DNA of 14,680 nt from an uncultured Erythrobacteraceae bacterium (lineage in GTDB: Bacteria > Pseudomonadota > Alphaproteobacteria > Sphingomonadales > Sphingomonadaceae), in NCBI GenBank assembly GCA_950071875.1, contig CATMNW010000025.1:1-14680 (forward strand). The letters run 5' to 3'. Below, in pieces: positions 14,286 through 14,680 of the stretch. The number at the start of each line of letters is the position of its first letter. The stretch's first letter is position 1. Position numbers and translations under genes: made by a program. Below the pieces are notes generated by a model. That model was not told the origin of the DNA, searched no databases, and saw nothing but the letters and a program-made list of their open reading frames with translations.

Positions 14286-14680
14286 ATGGGGCTTGCGACA
14301 ATCGATGTCATTGTGGTGGTGGCGTACGCGCTGGTGATTTTTGGCCTCGCGCAGTGGGTCAGCCGCGACAAGGCCGGACACGAAAAGAACACCTCGGACT
14401 ATTTTCTCGCTTCCAAATCCCTGCCGTGGTGGGCGATCGGTGCCTCGCTTATCGCCGCCAATATTTCGGCGGAACAGATTGTCGGCATGTCCGGCTCGGG
14501 CTACCGGCTCGGTCTCGCGATCGCATCCTACGAATGGATGGCGGCACTGACGCTGCTGATCGTCGGCAAGTTCTTCCTGCCGATCTTTCTCAAGAACGGC
14601 ATCTTCACGATGCCGCAGTTCCTCGAGCAGCGTTACGGCCCCAATATCCGCACGCTGATGGCGGTGTTCTGGCTCGGCTT
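14286..14680 (+). CDS. SGLT-type Na+/sugar symporter (SSS family), N-terminal part
   Basis: The first 131 residues of an inner-membrane sodium:solute symporter, cut by the window edge. The sequence tracks, from memory, Vibrio parahaemolyticus vSGLT, a Na+/galactose symporter: WVSRDKAGHEKNTSDYFLAS (24-43), SLPWWAIGASLIAANISAEQ (45-64) and GMSGSGYRLGLAIASYEWM (67-85). With a constant offset of five, Q64 and E83 correspond to the galactose-binding Q69 and E88 of vSGLT, and A57 and I60 to the Na2-site A62 and I65. GGAGG (14273-14277) lies eight bases before the ATG. The gene is divergent from the DgoR-like regulator. Expected role: import of galactose (or a related free sugar) released in the periplasm by the GH36 enzyme, feeding the cytoplasmic dehydrogenase. 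Confidence 0.92.
   Translation, partial: MGLATIDVIVVVAYALVIFGLAQWVSRDKAGHEKNTSDYFLASKSLPWWAIGASLIAANISAEQIVGMSGSGYRLGLAIASYEWMAALTLLIVGKFFLPIFLKNGIFTMPQFLEQRYGPNIRTLMAVFWLG

Noticed and set aside
1..14680. Defence system, prophage, insertion sequence or CRISPR array
   Set aside because: Every sizeable stretch is accounted for by metabolic, transport or regulatory genes. No transposase, integrase, phage structural gene, spacer-like repeat array, or toxin-antitoxin pair was recognised.

Overview
The window looks like chromosomal sequence from a GC-rich alphaproteobacterium, most plausibly a sphingomonad (Sphingomonadales, possibly Erythrobacteraceae-like). The reasons are codon use strongly biased to G/C, a large TonB-dependent receptor of the Xanthomonas/Caulobacter type, a dehydratase close to Caulobacter XylD, and short intergenic gaps with AGGAGG-type ribosome sites. 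The taxonomic call is inference from gene content and style. No rRNA, tRNA, CRISPR, insertion sequence or phage gene was seen.

Layout. (1) 76-4267, minus strand: a tightly coupled three-gene operon in the order Tat-exported GH36-type alpha-galactosidase, DMT/EamA transporter, and GatZ/KbaZ-family protein. Its stops and starts abut or overlap. (2) 4268-4401: a divergent promoter region with a perfect 10-bp inverted repeat. (3) 4402-5565, plus: a lipoprotein of the amidohydrolase-2 superfamily. (4) 5553-6332, minus: a DeoR-family regulator, overlapping gene 3 tail to tail by 13 bp. (5) 6333-6627: a control region with a good -35/-10 promoter, an ATAAC/GTTAT dyad and a GC hairpin, followed by a TonB-dependent receptor (6628-9447) and a strong terminator (9541-9582). 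(6) 9658-10518, plus: an SMP-30/gluconolactonase-type lactonase. (7) 10526-11443, minus: a Gfo/Idh/MocA dehydrogenase very like L-arabinose/D-galactose 1-dehydrogenase. (8) 11552-13363, plus: an IlvD/Edd-type aldonate dehydratase. (9) 13383-14120, minus: a GntR/FadR-type regulator resembling the galactonate repressor DgoR. (10) 14286 to the window edge, plus: the N-terminal part of an SGLT-type Na+/sugar symporter.

Taken together this is a carbohydrate utilisation locus for alpha-galactosides (or stereochemically equivalent L-arabinose-type sugars). The receptor would bring oligosaccharides across the outer membrane, the periplasmic GH36 enzyme would release galactose, and the SGLT-like symporter would import it. 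The 1-dehydrogenase, lactonase and dehydratase would then convert it to 2-keto-3-deoxy-galactonate (non-phosphorylating/De Ley-Doudoroff type opening steps). The kinase and aldolase that would finish the pathway are not in the window. A GatZ/KbaZ protein, which belongs to tagatose-6-phosphate metabolism, sits in the same locus without its GatY/KbaY partner and does not fit the oxidative route.

Two regulators are present. A motif AAAACGAAA recurs in the control regions on either side of the DeoR gene. A 16-bp AT-rich element (14/16 matches) recurs in the dehydrogenase/dehydratase and GntR/symporter intergenic regions. These suggest two small local regulons. I see no defence system or clearly unprecedented machinery. 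The most interesting points are the regulatory motifs, the partnerless GatZ/KbaZ protein with an apparently shortened C-terminus, and the surface lipoprotein amidohydrolase of unknown substrate.
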